From Bog-473 sp963726135 (GTDB lineage Bacteria; Actinomycetota; Acidimicrobiia; Acidimicrobiales; RAAP-2): a stretch of DNA of 64,000 bases. Positions 18,070 to 26,127 of the stretch are shown piece by piece (position 1 is the stretch's first letter; every line of letters begins with the position of its first letter). The position numbers and the translations under genes are program-made. The stretch lies in contig CAVSBE010000008.1 in the NCBI GenBank assembly GCA_963726135.1, forward strand, positions 2,604,001 to 2,668,000. Reading direction: 5' to 3'. Under the pieces are notes generated by a model. The model was given only the letters and a program-made list of their open reading frames with translations, did no database searches and was not told the DNA's origin.

Positions 18070-18099
18070 GTGTCCCCGTCCCGGCGTACGGGGGCAGTC
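18070..18099 (+). repeat. Dispersed hairpin repeat, plus orientation
   Basis: GTGTCCCCGTCCCGGCGTAC then GGGGGCAGTC. Complementary arms TGTCCCC and GGGGGCA. Intergenic. Confidence 0.75.
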
Positions 18100-18191
18100 A
18101 ATGATTGCCGGAGTGTGGATCGATCGCGCGACCCGTCAGATGGAGCAGCCGCCCCACCCAGAGTGGGCCGAACACCACTCGCTGCCGCTGC

Positions 18192-18935
18192 TCAGACCAC
18201 TCGAACTTCGGCGAGCCGCTCGATCGAGTACTCGTCGTCCCAGCAGACGGCGGCTTCCCATGCGGCCGATGCTTGCGCGGCGATGTCGTACGCGCCGGCG
18301 TCGAGACCGGCGGCGTTGTAGGGCAGCACTAGGTCGAGGTCGGGGACGTCGACGTGCGACTCGTCCCAGTCGATCAGCGCGACCCGACTCGCGGTCATGC
18401 GGACGTTGCCAAGGTTGTTGGGGTCGCCGTGGACGACGCATGTCTGACGTCCGGTCAGTCGCGCCCAGGCTGCTCGGCATCGAGCAACGCCCTCAGCCGG
18501 CATCGCGCCGAGGTCGATCTTCGTCCCGGTCTCGGCATGCAGGAGGTCGGTCGACGATCGCCAGCCCGGGCGCTGCGGCCAGCCCTCCGTCACCCGATGC
18601 AGCTGGCGGAGCGTGTCGGCCACGCGACGCCAGTCGGCTCGTGTCTCGGGCTGTCCGCCCTCCACGTAGGTCATCACTACCAGACCTTCGGCGAACAGCC
18701 GACCGTCCGCAGTAGAAATCGGCAGCGGCACAGTCAGACCTTGACGGTCGAGGTGTTGGAGGAGTTCAGTCTCCCACGCGAGATCTGCGTCGCCCCTGGC
18801 ACCGAGACGACCGACCGCGAGCTGCCCGTTGACGCGCACGCTCCAAACGTCGTTGGCGACTCCGCCAGTCAGCGGCTCGATGCGAGCGACGTCTTCACCC
18901 CACCGCTTGAGTGCCTCCCATCCCACCGACCTCAT
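18192..18935 (-). CDS. Aminoglycoside phosphotransferase (APH)-family kinase
   Basis: 247 residues. Kinase-like fold: N-lobe (LTGGVANDVWSVRVNGQLAV), hinge region LVVMTYVEGGQPE, catalytic loop CVVHGDPNNLGNVRM with the HGDxxxxN signature, and the metal-binding ALIDWDESHVDVPDLDLVL (DxD). The APH/ChoK superfamily includes resistance enzymes but also many phosphotransferases for sugars, amino alcohols or macrolides. The typical N-lobe Lys is not obvious (RL in place of K). It phosphorylates an unknown small molecule in the cytosol. The 5' end nearly abuts IS110 copy A, so its promoter may have been altered by the insertion. Confidence 0.85.
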   Translation of the reverse strand: MRSVGWEALKRWGEDVARIEPLTGGVANDVWSVRVNGQLAVGRLGARGDADLAWETELLQHLDRQGLTVPLPISTADGRLFAEGLVVMTYVEGGQPETRADWRRVADTLRQLHRVTEGWPQRPGWRSSTDLLHAETGTKIDLGAMPAEGVARCRAAWARLTGRQTCVVHGDPNNLGNVRMTASRVALIDWDESHVDVPDLDLVLPYNAAGLDAGAYDIAAQASAAWEAAVCWDDEYSIERLAEVRVV

Positions 18936-19042
18936 CTTCGCGCGCTCGACCGACTCTTAGTTGGGTACGGCTCCGACCCGGCAGCGAGGATTGAGACGGC
19001 CGCTGAGTGATCCACCACTTCGGTGGGTGGATTGGTCAGCGT

Positions 19043-19141
19043 GTGGGTGGGTGCCCCAGGCCAGGTCTGACTCCAAACATCCGGCTGACGTCCTTGCGGA
19101 CTGTCCTTCGTACGATCCGTCGGCCTGGCCCGGTCACCCAC
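19043..19141 (+). ncRNA. Candidate IS110 bridge RNA stem-loop (copy A)
   Basis: GTGGGTGGGTGCCCCAGGCC near 19043 pairs with GGCCTGGCCCGGTCACCCAC at the other end, with an internal mismatch loop (CCCC against CGGT). Inside, CGTACGAT at 19109-19116 is the reverse complement of ATCGTACG at the element's right end (20322-20329), as expected for a donor guide. Established knowledge: IS110-group elements express a bridge RNA from the leader upstream of the transposase. Folding has not been computed. Confidence 0.55.
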
Positions 19142-19258
19142 TCGACACCCACCGGTCGGACGGAGTGACCTCAGAGGAGCCTGCCTGTACAGGCCCGTCG
19201 CTGTCTTGTCCGTCGTCCCGCTTGGTGCGGTGTCACCCCAAACCAATCCAAAGAAGGG

Positions 19259-20317
19259 ATGACAGTGACCACTTTGCCACGAGGCATCACCGGCGGGATC
19301 GATACGCACCTCGACGTGCACGTAGCTGCGGCTTTGGACGAGCGCGGGGCTCTCCTCGGCGTGGAGAGCTTCGCCACGACTGAGAGCGGCTACAAGTTGC
19401 TGCTGGGGTGGTTGAGCGACTTCGGCCCGGTCGAACTGGTCGGCGTCGAAGGAACGGGCTCTTATGGCGCGGGGCTCACTCGTCACCTGCGGGCTGAAGG
19501 GGTCCGCGTCGTCGAAGTCGACCGTCCCAACCGTCAACGCCGCCGGCGCAAGGGCAAGTCCGATCCCGAAGACGCCATCTCGGCCGCCCGGGCCGCCCTC
19601 TCGGGCGATGCGGCCGGCGAGGCCAAGTCCAGGGACGGAAACGTCGAGTCCATGCGGGTTCTCCGGGTCGCCCGGGCCTCGGCGCGCCAAGCCCGGACCC
19701 AGGCGCTCAACTAGATGCGAGGCCTGATCTCAACCGCCCCCGAGCCGATCCGGGCCGAGCTCCGGGGCCTCAACGTCCTTCGTCTCCTCGAGCGGGCCTC
19801 GACCTATCGGCCAGGTGCCAAGCGCGACATCGTCTCTTTGACCAAGTTCACCCTGCGGATGCTGGCCAAGCGGGCCATCGCCCTCGAAGAGGAGATCACC
19901 GAGATCGACGCCATCTTGGCGCCTTTGGTCGATGAGACCGCACCCGAGCTGGTCTCCACGCTCGGCCTTGGGACCGATACCGCTTCGACGCTGCTCGTCG
20001 CCGCGGGCGACAACCCCGAGCGCTTACACGGCGAAGCCGCCTTCGCCCATCTGTGCGGTGCCTCACCGATCGATGCCAGCAGCGGGAAGCAAGAACGCCA
20101 CCGACTCAACCGCTCCGGCGACCGTCAGGCCAACTCGGCCCTCTGGCACATCGTGATCACCCGCATGGTCTATGGCCCGCGCACCACCGAGTACATCGAG
20201 CGGCGCACCAACGAAGGACTGACCAAGAAGGAGGCCGTCCGGTGCCTCAAGCGCTACGTGGCCCGGGAGGTGTACGCCCTCCTACCTCACCAGAAGTTGG
20301 GGCTTGACAGCCCATAG
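19259..20317 (+). pseudogene. IS110-family transposase with in-frame TAG (copy A)
   Basis: 352 codons. DEDD motifs: GGIDTHLDVHVAA, GVEGTGSYGAGLTRHL, EVDRPNRQRRRRKGKSDPED with the final Asp, and the C-terminal serine motif LCGASPIDASSGKQERHR. The two halves (19259-19714 and 19715-20317) are in the same frame, separated only by TAG at 19712-19714 where most relatives would have CAG (Gln), immediately followed by ATG. The same TAG occurs in copy B. It is either inactive, read through, or expressed as two polypeptides. Start ATG 19259 lies behind AAGAAGGG. Confidence 0.85.
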
Positions 20318-20516
20318 GAGCATCGTACGGGGATTACCCCGGGGTGGCGCCAGATCAGCCAGGGACACCTCGTCCAAGAGCGTGCGTAGAGCGACTTCGT
20401 GGGAGTCCTCTTGCTGGTGTGGTTGGGCAGCTGTCAAGGTCGCTCGTGGCAACCCAGATATATAGGGCTTCTCTCTTGGTTGGTTCCGTCGTCCCGCGTC
20501 GCTACACTCGCCGCGA

Positions 20517-21541
20517 GTGCGAATTGGAGTGCTTACCGGTGGCGGGGACTGTCCCGGACTGAACGCCGTCATCCGGCCGTTGTTCGCAAGGGTGTTCAGA
20601 TTTACGGCGACATATTTGTGGGTTTCCGCGATGGTTGGAGGGGCCCGCTCGATGGAGACGCTGCACCTCTGGACATTTCCGATGTCCGAGGCATCCTCCC
20701 CCGTGGAGGCACCATCCTTGGGTCCAGTCGTACAAATCCCTACAACTCCGCTGACGGTGAGCACCGCGTGCTCGAGACGGTGGAGCGGTTGGATCTTGAT
20801 GCCCTCATCGTCATTGGCGGTGAGGACACCCTCGGCGTGGCGACAAAGCTCACAGCTGCCGGCCTTCGGTTAATCGGAGTACCAAAAACGATCGACAACG
20901 ACTTGACGGGGACCGACTACACATTCGGCTTTGACACCGCCGTCACGATCGCCACCGAGGCAATCGATCGCCTTCACACAACAGCGGAGAGCCACCACAG
21001 AGTGCTCATCGTCGAGGTCATGGGCCGTTACTCGGGCTGGATCGCCTTGCACTCTGGCATGGCGGGCGGGGCGAATGTAATCCTGATACCCGAACGTCCG
21101 TTTCAAATTGAAGAAGTGTGCGACTTCATCGAGCGCCGCTTCGCCAGCCACTATGCCCCCATCGTCGTGGTGGCCGAGGGCGCCTTGCCGGTCGAAGGCA
21201 CGATGCCGGCGCGCCCTCGCGAGATTGACGCGTTTGGCCATGAGCGTCTCACGGGAATAGGGACCTTCCTGGAGGAAGAGATCGCTCGTCGGACCGGTAA
21301 GGAGGCACGCGCCACTGTTCTGGGTCACGTGCAGCGAGGTGGTAGCCCCACCGCCTTCGACCGGGTTCTTGCGACCCGCTTCGGGCTCCACGCTGTTGAC
21401 GCTCTTCATCAGGGCCACTCGGGCCAGATGGTGGCCTTACATGGGACCACAATCGACCTGGTCCCTTTGGCCAGTGCCACAGCCATTCTCAAGTTGGTCT
21501 CACCAGAGCGGTTTGCCGAAGCCGAGGTGTTCTTCGGCTGA
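20517..21541 (+). pseudogene. 6-phosphofructokinase, probably PPi-dependent, one-base frameshift
   Basis: The start (GTG 20517) gives MRIGVLTGGGDCPGLNAVIR, the PFK N-terminus. The frame then breaks: the rest (VVRKGVQIYGDIFVGFRDGW onward) lies in another frame because one G is missing in CCGG(G)CCG near 20576. The remainder is full length with GGEDTLGVATKL (Asp in the position that favours pyrophosphate over ATP), VPKTIDNDLTGTDYTFGFDT (catalytic TIDND with the PPi-type Lys), VEVMGRYSGWIALHSGMAGG and GHVQRGGSPTAFDR. In glycolysis it would interconvert fructose 6-phosphate and fructose 1,6-bisphosphate. It sits right behind IS110 copy A. Confidence 0.85.
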
Positions 21542-21698
21542 TTCAACAACCAAATCCCCCACAGCGGCGGTCGTTGCTTCATCGCATCAACACACTGGAT
21601 ATTCGGTAGGGAATTTGGCATCGACTCCTACACGCGAACTGGGGCATTCTGACTCCCGGTCCCAGTCCGAGTGCGCGCTACACGACCCGGAGCTGAGC

Positions 21699-21730
21699 GT
21701 GTGCCCCACCTTCCCGGCGATCGGGGCAGG
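21699..21730 (+). repeat. Dispersed hairpin repeat, plus orientation
   Basis: GTGTGCCCCACCTTCCCGGC then GATCGGGGCAGG. Arms TGCCCC and GGGGCA are perfectly complementary. It lies 75 bases before the SnoaL-like gene. Confidence 0.8.
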
Positions 21731-21804
21731 GCGGCGTCAAGGCACTTGGGTATACCTTGACCGTAAGTCGTTGATGACTCGATCACAGAGGAGGCGCTCT
21801 GGAT

Positions 21805-22158
21805 ATGCAGAACGACGACGCAGTTGATCGCAACCTTCAAGGCATGGATGAACTCGACTTCGTGGGATGGAACAACGCCGAGTGGACCGGCGTCTTCGCT
21901 CACCATCACACGGATGATGTCCTAGTGGACTGGCAAGGCCAGCCTACGACTCATGGCATCGAACAGCACATCGAAGCCATGAAGTCATACGTCGAAGAGA
22001 ACGGGGGCGGTACACCGCCGCAGATCACGTCCCACCCCATCAAGTTCGGGTCCGGAGAATGGACATGCGTCGTAGGAGAATTCGCCAACGGTGCCCGTAT
22101 GGTGACCGTTGCGAAATGGCAAGACGGAGCAATCGCCGAGGAGTACATCTGGGGGTAG
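21805..22158 (+). CDS. SnoaL-like (NTF2 fold) protein
   Basis: 117 residues. Pattern typical of the SnoaL/NTF2-like family: N-terminal helix with WNNAEWTGVFAHHHTDDVLV, then DWQGQPTTHGIEQHIEAMKS, a middle strand EWTCVVGEFANGARMVTVAK and C-terminal WQDGAIAEEYIWG. Such proteins bind small hydrophobic ligands and include ester cyclases and hydrolases, but most are uncharacterised. The start at 21805 follows GAGGAGGCGCTCTGGAT-type purine-rich sequence. Solo gene between a hairpin repeat and a convergent GNAT gene. Confidence 0.8.
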   Translation: MQNDDAVDRNLQGMDELDFVGWNNAEWTGVFAHHHTDDVLVDWQGQPTTHGIEQHIEAMKSYVEENGGGTPPQITSHPIKFGSGEWTCVVGEFANGARMVTVAKWQDGAIAEEYIWG

Positions 22159-22224
22159 CACCCACCCGGCGTACTGGGGCACCTGCCAGCAACAGCAGGC
22201 CCACGTGAGGGGCGATCGGTCCAG

Positions 22225-22653
22225 TCAGGGCAGCCGTTTCGCCAAGAAGTGCTCTCCGTGACCGAGTGGCGTGTCTTCGGCGTACCCGATCTCTTCGTAA
22301 CCGAGGCGCCGATAGAAATCGGGAGCTTGAAAGGTATGCGTGTTCACGCGGACTACACGACAGCTTCGTTTCTGCGCCTCGATTTCAAATGCTCGAATGA
22401 GACAGGTTCCAAGACCCCTCCCTCGAATTGAGGCTGTCACCCAAAGCCACTCGACCATTGCATAGCCACCCCAACTGAAGCCGTCGATTCCCGCGTCGAG
22501 CTCACCTTCATCATTTCGGAAACAGCAGCTCAATGATCGGTACTCGTCGTACCCGGTCGCAGCAATGTTGAATGCCTCCAATCGCTCGCGCAGTTCAGAT
22601 ACCGCCGCCTCGTTGTGGTCATCCGTCATCTCGAAATCAACCATCACAACCAT
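22225..22653 (-). CDS. GNAT-family N-acetyltransferase
   Basis: 142 residues with start at 22653 (MVVMVDFEMTDDHNEAAVSE); frames upstream read through the hairpin repeat, so an earlier start is unlikely. The acetyl-CoA motif is MVEWLWVTASIRGRGLGTCL (R-G-x-G-x-G/C variant), followed by IRAFEIEAQKRSCRVVRVNT and the C-terminal APDFYRRLGYEEIGYAED. Transfers an acetyl group to an unknown amine substrate. Its C-terminal tail GEHFLAKRLP is a common ending in this subfamily. Confidence 0.85.
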   Translation of the reverse strand: MVVMVDFEMTDDHNEAAVSELRERLEAFNIAATGYDEYRSLSCCFRNDEGELDAGIDGFSWGGYAMVEWLWVTASIRGRGLGTCLIRAFEIEAQKRSCRVVRVNTHTFQAPDFYRRLGYEEIGYAEDTPLGHGEHFLAKRLP

Positions 22654-22703
22654 GCTGTCAGACGTTTTCGGTCCTCGTGCCCAACGGTGTAGGTGCCCGT
22701 CCA

Positions 22704-22735
22704 GGGTGGCTCTCACCCGGCGATCGGGGGCACCC
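22704..22735 (+). repeat. Dispersed hairpin repeat, plus orientation
   Basis: GGGTGGCTCTCACCCGGCGA then TCGGGGGCACCC. Lies between the GNAT and dodecin genes, both on the opposite strand. Confidence 0.75.
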
Positions 22736-22795
22736 ATCAGGCTAGGGCTGGTCTACGGAGACAGTCGCGTCAGCCACTACCACCAGGACGTGTGG

Positions 22796-23011
22796 TCATG
22801 GCCGTGGCCGCAACTTGAAAGACACCTTGACCTTGGCTCGGTAGGTCTTGACCTCGCCGTCCTCGATCTGGAGGTCGAGTTCGACCACTTCGGCAATGCG
22901 AAGGTCACGCAGCGTCCCAGACGCCTGCTGTACGGCTGCGCTTGCAGCCTTCTCCCAGGATTCATCACTGGTGCCGACGAGTTCAATGACCTTGTAGACA
23001 CTTTCAGCCAT
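22796..23011 (-). CDS. Dodecin (flavin-binding dodecameric protein)
   Basis: 71 residues, the usual dodecin length. MAESVYKVIELVGTSDESWE, then KAASAAVQQASGTLRDLRIA, EVVELDLQIEDGEVKTYRAK and a C-terminal VKVSFKLRPRP match the beta-alpha-beta-beta dodecin fold closely, including the characteristic 'YKVIELVGTS..SWE.A' opening. Known role: dodecamers store or buffer flavins (or CoA) in the cytosol. In a flavin-rich genome (F420 and FMN enzymes nearby) this is reasonable. Solo gene flanked on both sides by hairpin repeats. Confidence 0.95.
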   Translation of the reverse strand: MAESVYKVIELVGTSDESWEKAASAAVQQASGTLRDLRIAEVVELDLQIEDGEVKTYRAKVKVSFKLRPRP

Positions 23012-23137
23012 GCTTGTCTCCCTCCCGCAGTAGGTTGCCGGAGATTAGGTCGCCCAGCATCTGTGCACCATTAGCCTGTGGCAACGTCGGATTATGACTA
23101 CTCGGTCCCTTGATCCTGCGGTCCGGAATCCGGGAGA

Positions 23138-23169
23138 GTGTCCCACCTACCCGGCGTTCGGGGACACCC
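23138..23169 (+). repeat. Dispersed hairpin repeat, plus orientation, near-consensus
   Basis: GTGTCCCACCTACCCGGCGT then TCGGGGACACCC. Arms GTGTCCC and GGGACAC are perfectly complementary. It lies 45 bases before the methyltransferase start. Confidence 0.85.
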
Positions 23170-23214
23170 TCGGACGCATTGGCAGGGCAGACCCCAAGGG
23201 GCAGACTTGCGGTG

Positions 23215-23862
23215 ATGGAGCCCTTCGATGCCTCGGTCGTGCGCGCCGCTTATGACATCGTCGCCGAGGACTACGCAGAGGCGTTCGCCGATGATCTCCT
23301 ACGGCTCCCGCTAGATCGCGAGGTCCTTGACACGGTCGTCCAGCGGATCGCTGCCGGAGAGTCCGTTCTCGACCTCGGTTGCGGCCCTGGCCAGGTCGGT
23401 CAGTACCTTGCCGAACGCGGACTGGTCGTCGTCGGTATGGACCTGGCGCAACAGATGCTTCAGGTGGCGCGCCGACGCACTGGGAATGGTCGCATGGCTT
23501 GTGGCGACATGCGCTCGATGCCCTTTCGCCCGGGGGCGTTCTCGGGCGTCGTCGCGTACTACTCGGTCCACAACCTTCCACGACCGGCGCTTCGGACAGC
23601 GTTTGCCGAGATCCACCGAATCCTCAAGCCATCCGGTTCGTTCGTCGTCGCTACCCATTTAGGCGAAGGAGAGGTGTACAGCAACGAGTTCTTGGGACAC
23701 GACATCGAGACCGTTGGAGGCATCCTCTACCGTGACGACGAACTACTCGCGGTACTAGACAGCCACTCGTTCGTGGTTGAAGAGGTTCACTATCGCGACC
23801 CGCTGCCCCACGAGCACAACACGCGAAGGATCTATTTGAGCTGCCTGCGAGCAGACGCATGA
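23215..23862 (+). CDS. Class I SAM-dependent methyltransferase
   Basis: 215 residues with ATG 23215 chosen, because the upstream part of the frame reads through the hairpin repeat. Motif I SVLDLGCGPGQVGQYLAERG (about 47-66), GMDLAQQMLQVAR (motif II acidic end), GDMRSMPFRPGAFSGVVAYY (motif III/IV with Y-S-V-H-N), then AEIHRILKPSGSFVVATHLG. UbiE/Methyltransf_11 type. The second half carries HDIETVGGILYRDDELLAVL, typical of small-molecule methyltransferases annotated in actinobacteria. Substrate unknown. Confidence 0.9.
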   Translation: MEPFDASVVRAAYDIVAEDYAEAFADDLLRLPLDREVLDTVVQRIAAGESVLDLGCGPGQVGQYLAERGLVVVGMDLAQQMLQVARRRTGNGRMACGDMRSMPFRPGAFSGVVAYYSVHNLPRPALRTAFAEIHRILKPSGSFVVATHLGEGEVYSNEFLGHDIETVGGILYRDDELLAVLDSHSFVVEEVHYRDPLPHEHNTRRIYLSCLRADA

Positions 23863-23887
23863 CTGTTGGCTCAACACCATCGTGGTT

Positions 23888-23914
23888 GTCTCACTCCCCG
23901 CGATACGTGACACG
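23888..23914 (+). repeat. Possible degenerate hairpin repeat
   Basis: TGTCTCACTCCCCGCGATAC then GTGACAC: partial arms GTCTCAC/GTGACAC with one mismatch and a core that has lost one G. It occupies the one gap of this region that otherwise lacks a copy. Confidence 0.3.
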
Positions 23915-24084
23915 CTTACAACGCGGCATCTGCCGGGTTCTGCAAAGTTCAGAACTGGATCCAAATAGTGGTCCTCTACAGTTGCGATATCTTTGGCCAG
24001 CGACCGCCTCGTTCCGACGGCGTCCGGGAGTACCGGTACGTGCAGGTCCGACGGACGGCGGTCACCAGAGGTGGAGGACCGGAT

Positions 24085-24966
24085 ATGGATGACGCGACCA
24101 TGCTCGCCGAACTTCTACCGACCGCCGAGCGCTTAGTCGACCGTCATCTGGGCATGGCCAAAGAGTGGTTTCCCCACGACCTCGTCGAGTGGCGGCCGCC
24201 ACCAGAGGTCGGGTGCGCCGAACCCCTGCCCGATGGTGTGGCCAGTGCCGTGTTCGTCAACGTGCTGACCGAGGACAACCTTCCGTACTACTTCGCTTCG
24301 ATCGACAATCTCTTCGGCCGCGACGGCGCCTGGGGCTATTGGACCCGGCGGTGGACGGCCGAAGAGGGGCGGCACTCGATCGTCCTACGGGACTACTTGA
24401 TCATGAGCGGGCACATCGACCCCGTCAACCTGGAGCGCGCCCGGATGGCCCAGGTCACCGGCGGCGTTTCCCCTCAAGCCCAGACCATCGCCGACGCGTT
24501 CGTCTATCTCGCCCTCCAAGAGTTGGCGACTCGAATCGCCCACCACAACACCGGGAAGGCGTTGCCCGACGGCGAGGGCTACGCGGTCATGAAGCGGGTG
24601 GCGGCAGATGAGAACCTCCACTACCTCTTCTACCGAGATCTGGTGTCGGCCGCGCTGGAGATCGATCCTTCGGGGATGATGGAGGCCATTAAGCGTCAAG
24701 TGCTGGGCTTCGAGATGCCCGGTACCGGCATACCGGACTTCGCCCAGCACGCAAAGGCCATTGCCCGAGCGGGGATCTACGACCTGGGTGTGCACCATGA
24801 CGCCATCCTCCGGCCGGTGGTTCTAGGCCATTGGGACGTGGCCGGCAGGCAGGGTCTGACCCCGTCGGCCGAGGCCGCCCGGAACCGACTCTTGCAATTC
24901 ATCACCCGGTTGGGCCGGGCGTCCGCCCGAGTCAAAGAGCCGCGAGTCGTGTTCGGTAGCAGATAA
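24085..24966 (+). CDS. Acyl-ACP desaturase (ferritin-like diiron enzyme)
   Basis: 293 residues with start ATG 24085 after GGAGGACCGG. Diiron ligands of the family are visible: FVNVLTEDNLPYYFASIDNL (E in the 'TEDNLP' helix), RRWTAEEGRHSIVLRDYLIM (ExxH), LQELATRIAHHNTGK (E) and MKRVAADENLHYLFYRDLVS (ExxH). These match mycobacterial DesA and plant stearoyl-ACP desaturases. It introduces a double bond into an ACP-bound fatty acid using O2 and reduced ferredoxin or flavin partner. Slightly shorter than plant enzymes, in line with actinobacterial DesA. Solo gene followed after five bases by a hairpin repeat. Confidence 0.9.
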   Translation: MDDATMLAELLPTAERLVDRHLGMAKEWFPHDLVEWRPPPEVGCAEPLPDGVASAVFVNVLTEDNLPYYFASIDNLFGRDGAWGYWTRRWTAEEGRHSIVLRDYLIMSGHIDPVNLERARMAQVTGGVSPQAQTIADAFVYLALQELATRIAHHNTGKALPDGEGYAVMKRVAADENLHYLFYRDLVSAALEIDPSGMMEAIKRQVLGFEMPGTGIPDFAQHAKAIARAGIYDLGVHHDAILRPVVLGHWDVAGRQGLTPSAEAARNRLLQFITRLGRASARVKEPRVVFGSR

Positions 24967-24973
24967 CGCGACC

Positions 24974-24995
24974 GACTCCCGGCGTTCGGGGACAC
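24974..24995 (+). repeat. Dispersed hairpin repeat, plus orientation, short left arm
   Basis: GACTCCCGGCGTTCGGGGAC then AC. Core and right arm are intact; the left arm is cut short, abutting the desaturase stop. Confidence 0.7.
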
Positions 24996-25074
24996 GCTTC
25001 AGAGTTCAGCGAACGCTGCCACCACTGTCAAAGGCGTACAGTCGCAACCAAAGGTGCGAACCGGAAGAAGGCCC

Positions 25075-25341
25075 GTGAAGAAACTGACGCGTTTGTCGTG
25101 GCGGGCTCGGGGTTCTGGCGCGACCTGCTCCGCCGAAGTTGACCATCCGATTCGCGGCTTCAAAGTCAACCCAAAGTACCGGTCTAACCTTCTCGCTCTG
25201 TCCGGGCCTGAGGGGCCAGCCCCTACCGTGTCATGGATCTCCTTCGACGGGGACACATATTGGGTCCGACTCTCGGCCGCCCAAGGTTGGCCGCGTTCAA
25301 TTCGGATAACCCAAGCCGATGTGGACGGAGCGAGAGACTAG
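25075..25341 (+). CDS. Hypothetical small protein
   Basis: 88 residues if GTG 25075 is the start (ribosome site GGAAGAAGG upstream). Basic N-terminus (KKLTRLSWRARGSGATC), then VDHPIRGFKVNPKYRSNLLA and VSWISFDGDTYWVRLSAAQG, which suggests a small beta-barrel or SH3-like fold. It ends shortly before a hairpin repeat. No family recognised. Confidence 0.5.
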   Translation: MKKLTRLSWRARGSGATCSAEVDHPIRGFKVNPKYRSNLLALSGPEGPAPTVSWISFDGDTYWVRLSAAQGWPRSIRITQADVDGARD

Positions 25342-25359
25342 AAGACCGCATCGTTGACA

Positions 25360-25390
25360 TGTCTCACCTTCCCGGCGGTCTGGGGCAGGG
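25360..25390 (+). repeat. Dispersed hairpin repeat, plus orientation
   Basis: TGTCTCACCTTCCCGGCGGT then CTGGGGCAGGG. Intergenic, upstream of the DUF1330-like gene. Confidence 0.75.
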
Positions 25391-25480
25391 CAACCGTCCG
25401 CCGCATCTACGGGAGCGGTCGGTGGCCGTGTACCCGTGAAAGACTCCCCAAACGCAGCTGCGAGAGAAAGGATGAATCCA

Positions 25481-25780
25481 ATGACCGCATACCTTGCCCT
25501 GACGCAGAACGTCGCAGACGTTGACAAGTACGTCGGGGAATACGTACCTCCGGTGTTGCAACTCTTCGAGAAGTACGGCATCGAGGTTCTGGTGGCTCAG
25601 TTCGGTGCAAGTGCGATCGAGGGGAGCGCGAACTCCGTCATCATTCTCCGGGCCGAGTCGGAGGATGCGTTCCATAGCTTTTACGACGATCCTGACTACG
25701 CGGCCCCGAAAACGCTTCGCCACTCGATCACTTCGAACCCGAACTTGCTCGTGGCGCCAGAGTTCACGCCACCGGGCTGA
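25481..25780 (+). CDS. DUF1330-type dimeric alpha/beta-barrel protein
   Basis: 99 residues with ATG 25481; the site GAGAAAGG lies at the right distance, closer ATG 25472 would be too near. Ferredoxin-like half-barrel pattern: MTAYLALTQNVADVDKYVGE, then KYGIEVLVAQFGASAIEG and SANSVIILRAESEDAFHSFY with DDPDYAAPKTLRH. This matches the DUF1330/NIPSNAP-like family, whose members are small dimeric proteins of mostly unknown function. The C-terminal ITSNPNLLVAPEF is unusual in length. It immediately precedes IS110 copy B. Confidence 0.75.
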   Translation: MTAYLALTQNVADVDKYVGEYVPPVLQLFEKYGIEVLVAQFGASAIEGSANSVIILRAESEDAFHSFYDDPDYAAPKTLRHSITSNPNLLVAPEFTPPG

Positions 25781-25912
25781 CGACCGCTGCTGAACGTTGC
25801 GCCTGTCCCTGAGGTATCCGTTGGGTAGGTTCGCGATAGACGCAGACCCGGCAGCGAGGATTGAGACGGCCGCTGAGTGATCCACCACTTCGGTGAACGG
25901 ATTGGTCCGCGT

Positions 25913-26011
25913 GTGGGTGGGTGCCCCAGGCCAGGTCTGACTCCAAACATCCGGCTGACGTCCTTGCGGACTGTCCTTCGTACGATCCGTCGGCCTGGCC
26001 CGGTCACCCAC
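25913..26011 (+). ncRNA. Candidate IS110 bridge RNA stem-loop (copy B)
   Basis: Same stem as in copy A, with identical sequence in the loop and the CGTACGAT segment complementary to the right end of the element. The two sequences differ mainly just upstream of the stem. Confidence 0.55.
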
Positions 26012-26127
26012 TCGCACCCACCGGTCGGACGGAGTGACCTCAGAGGAGCCTGCCTGTACAGGCCCGTCGCTGTCTTGTCCGTCGTCCCGCCTGGTGCGGT
26101 GTCACCCCAAACCAATCCAAAGAAGGG

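Larger units (their letters stand above)
18975..20328 (+). mobile_element. IS110-family insertion sequence, copy A
   Basis: Shares about 98% identity with 25845-27197. The match begins at GACCCGGCAGCGAGG on the left and ends at AGGAGCATCGTAC on the right, in both copies. It has no terminal inverted repeats, as usual for IS110. Layout: a 284-base non-coding leader containing a long stem-loop (candidate bridge RNA), then the transposase frame with one in-frame amber codon. The right flank GGGGATTACCCC resembles the right arm of the hairpin repeat family. Confidence 0.9.
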
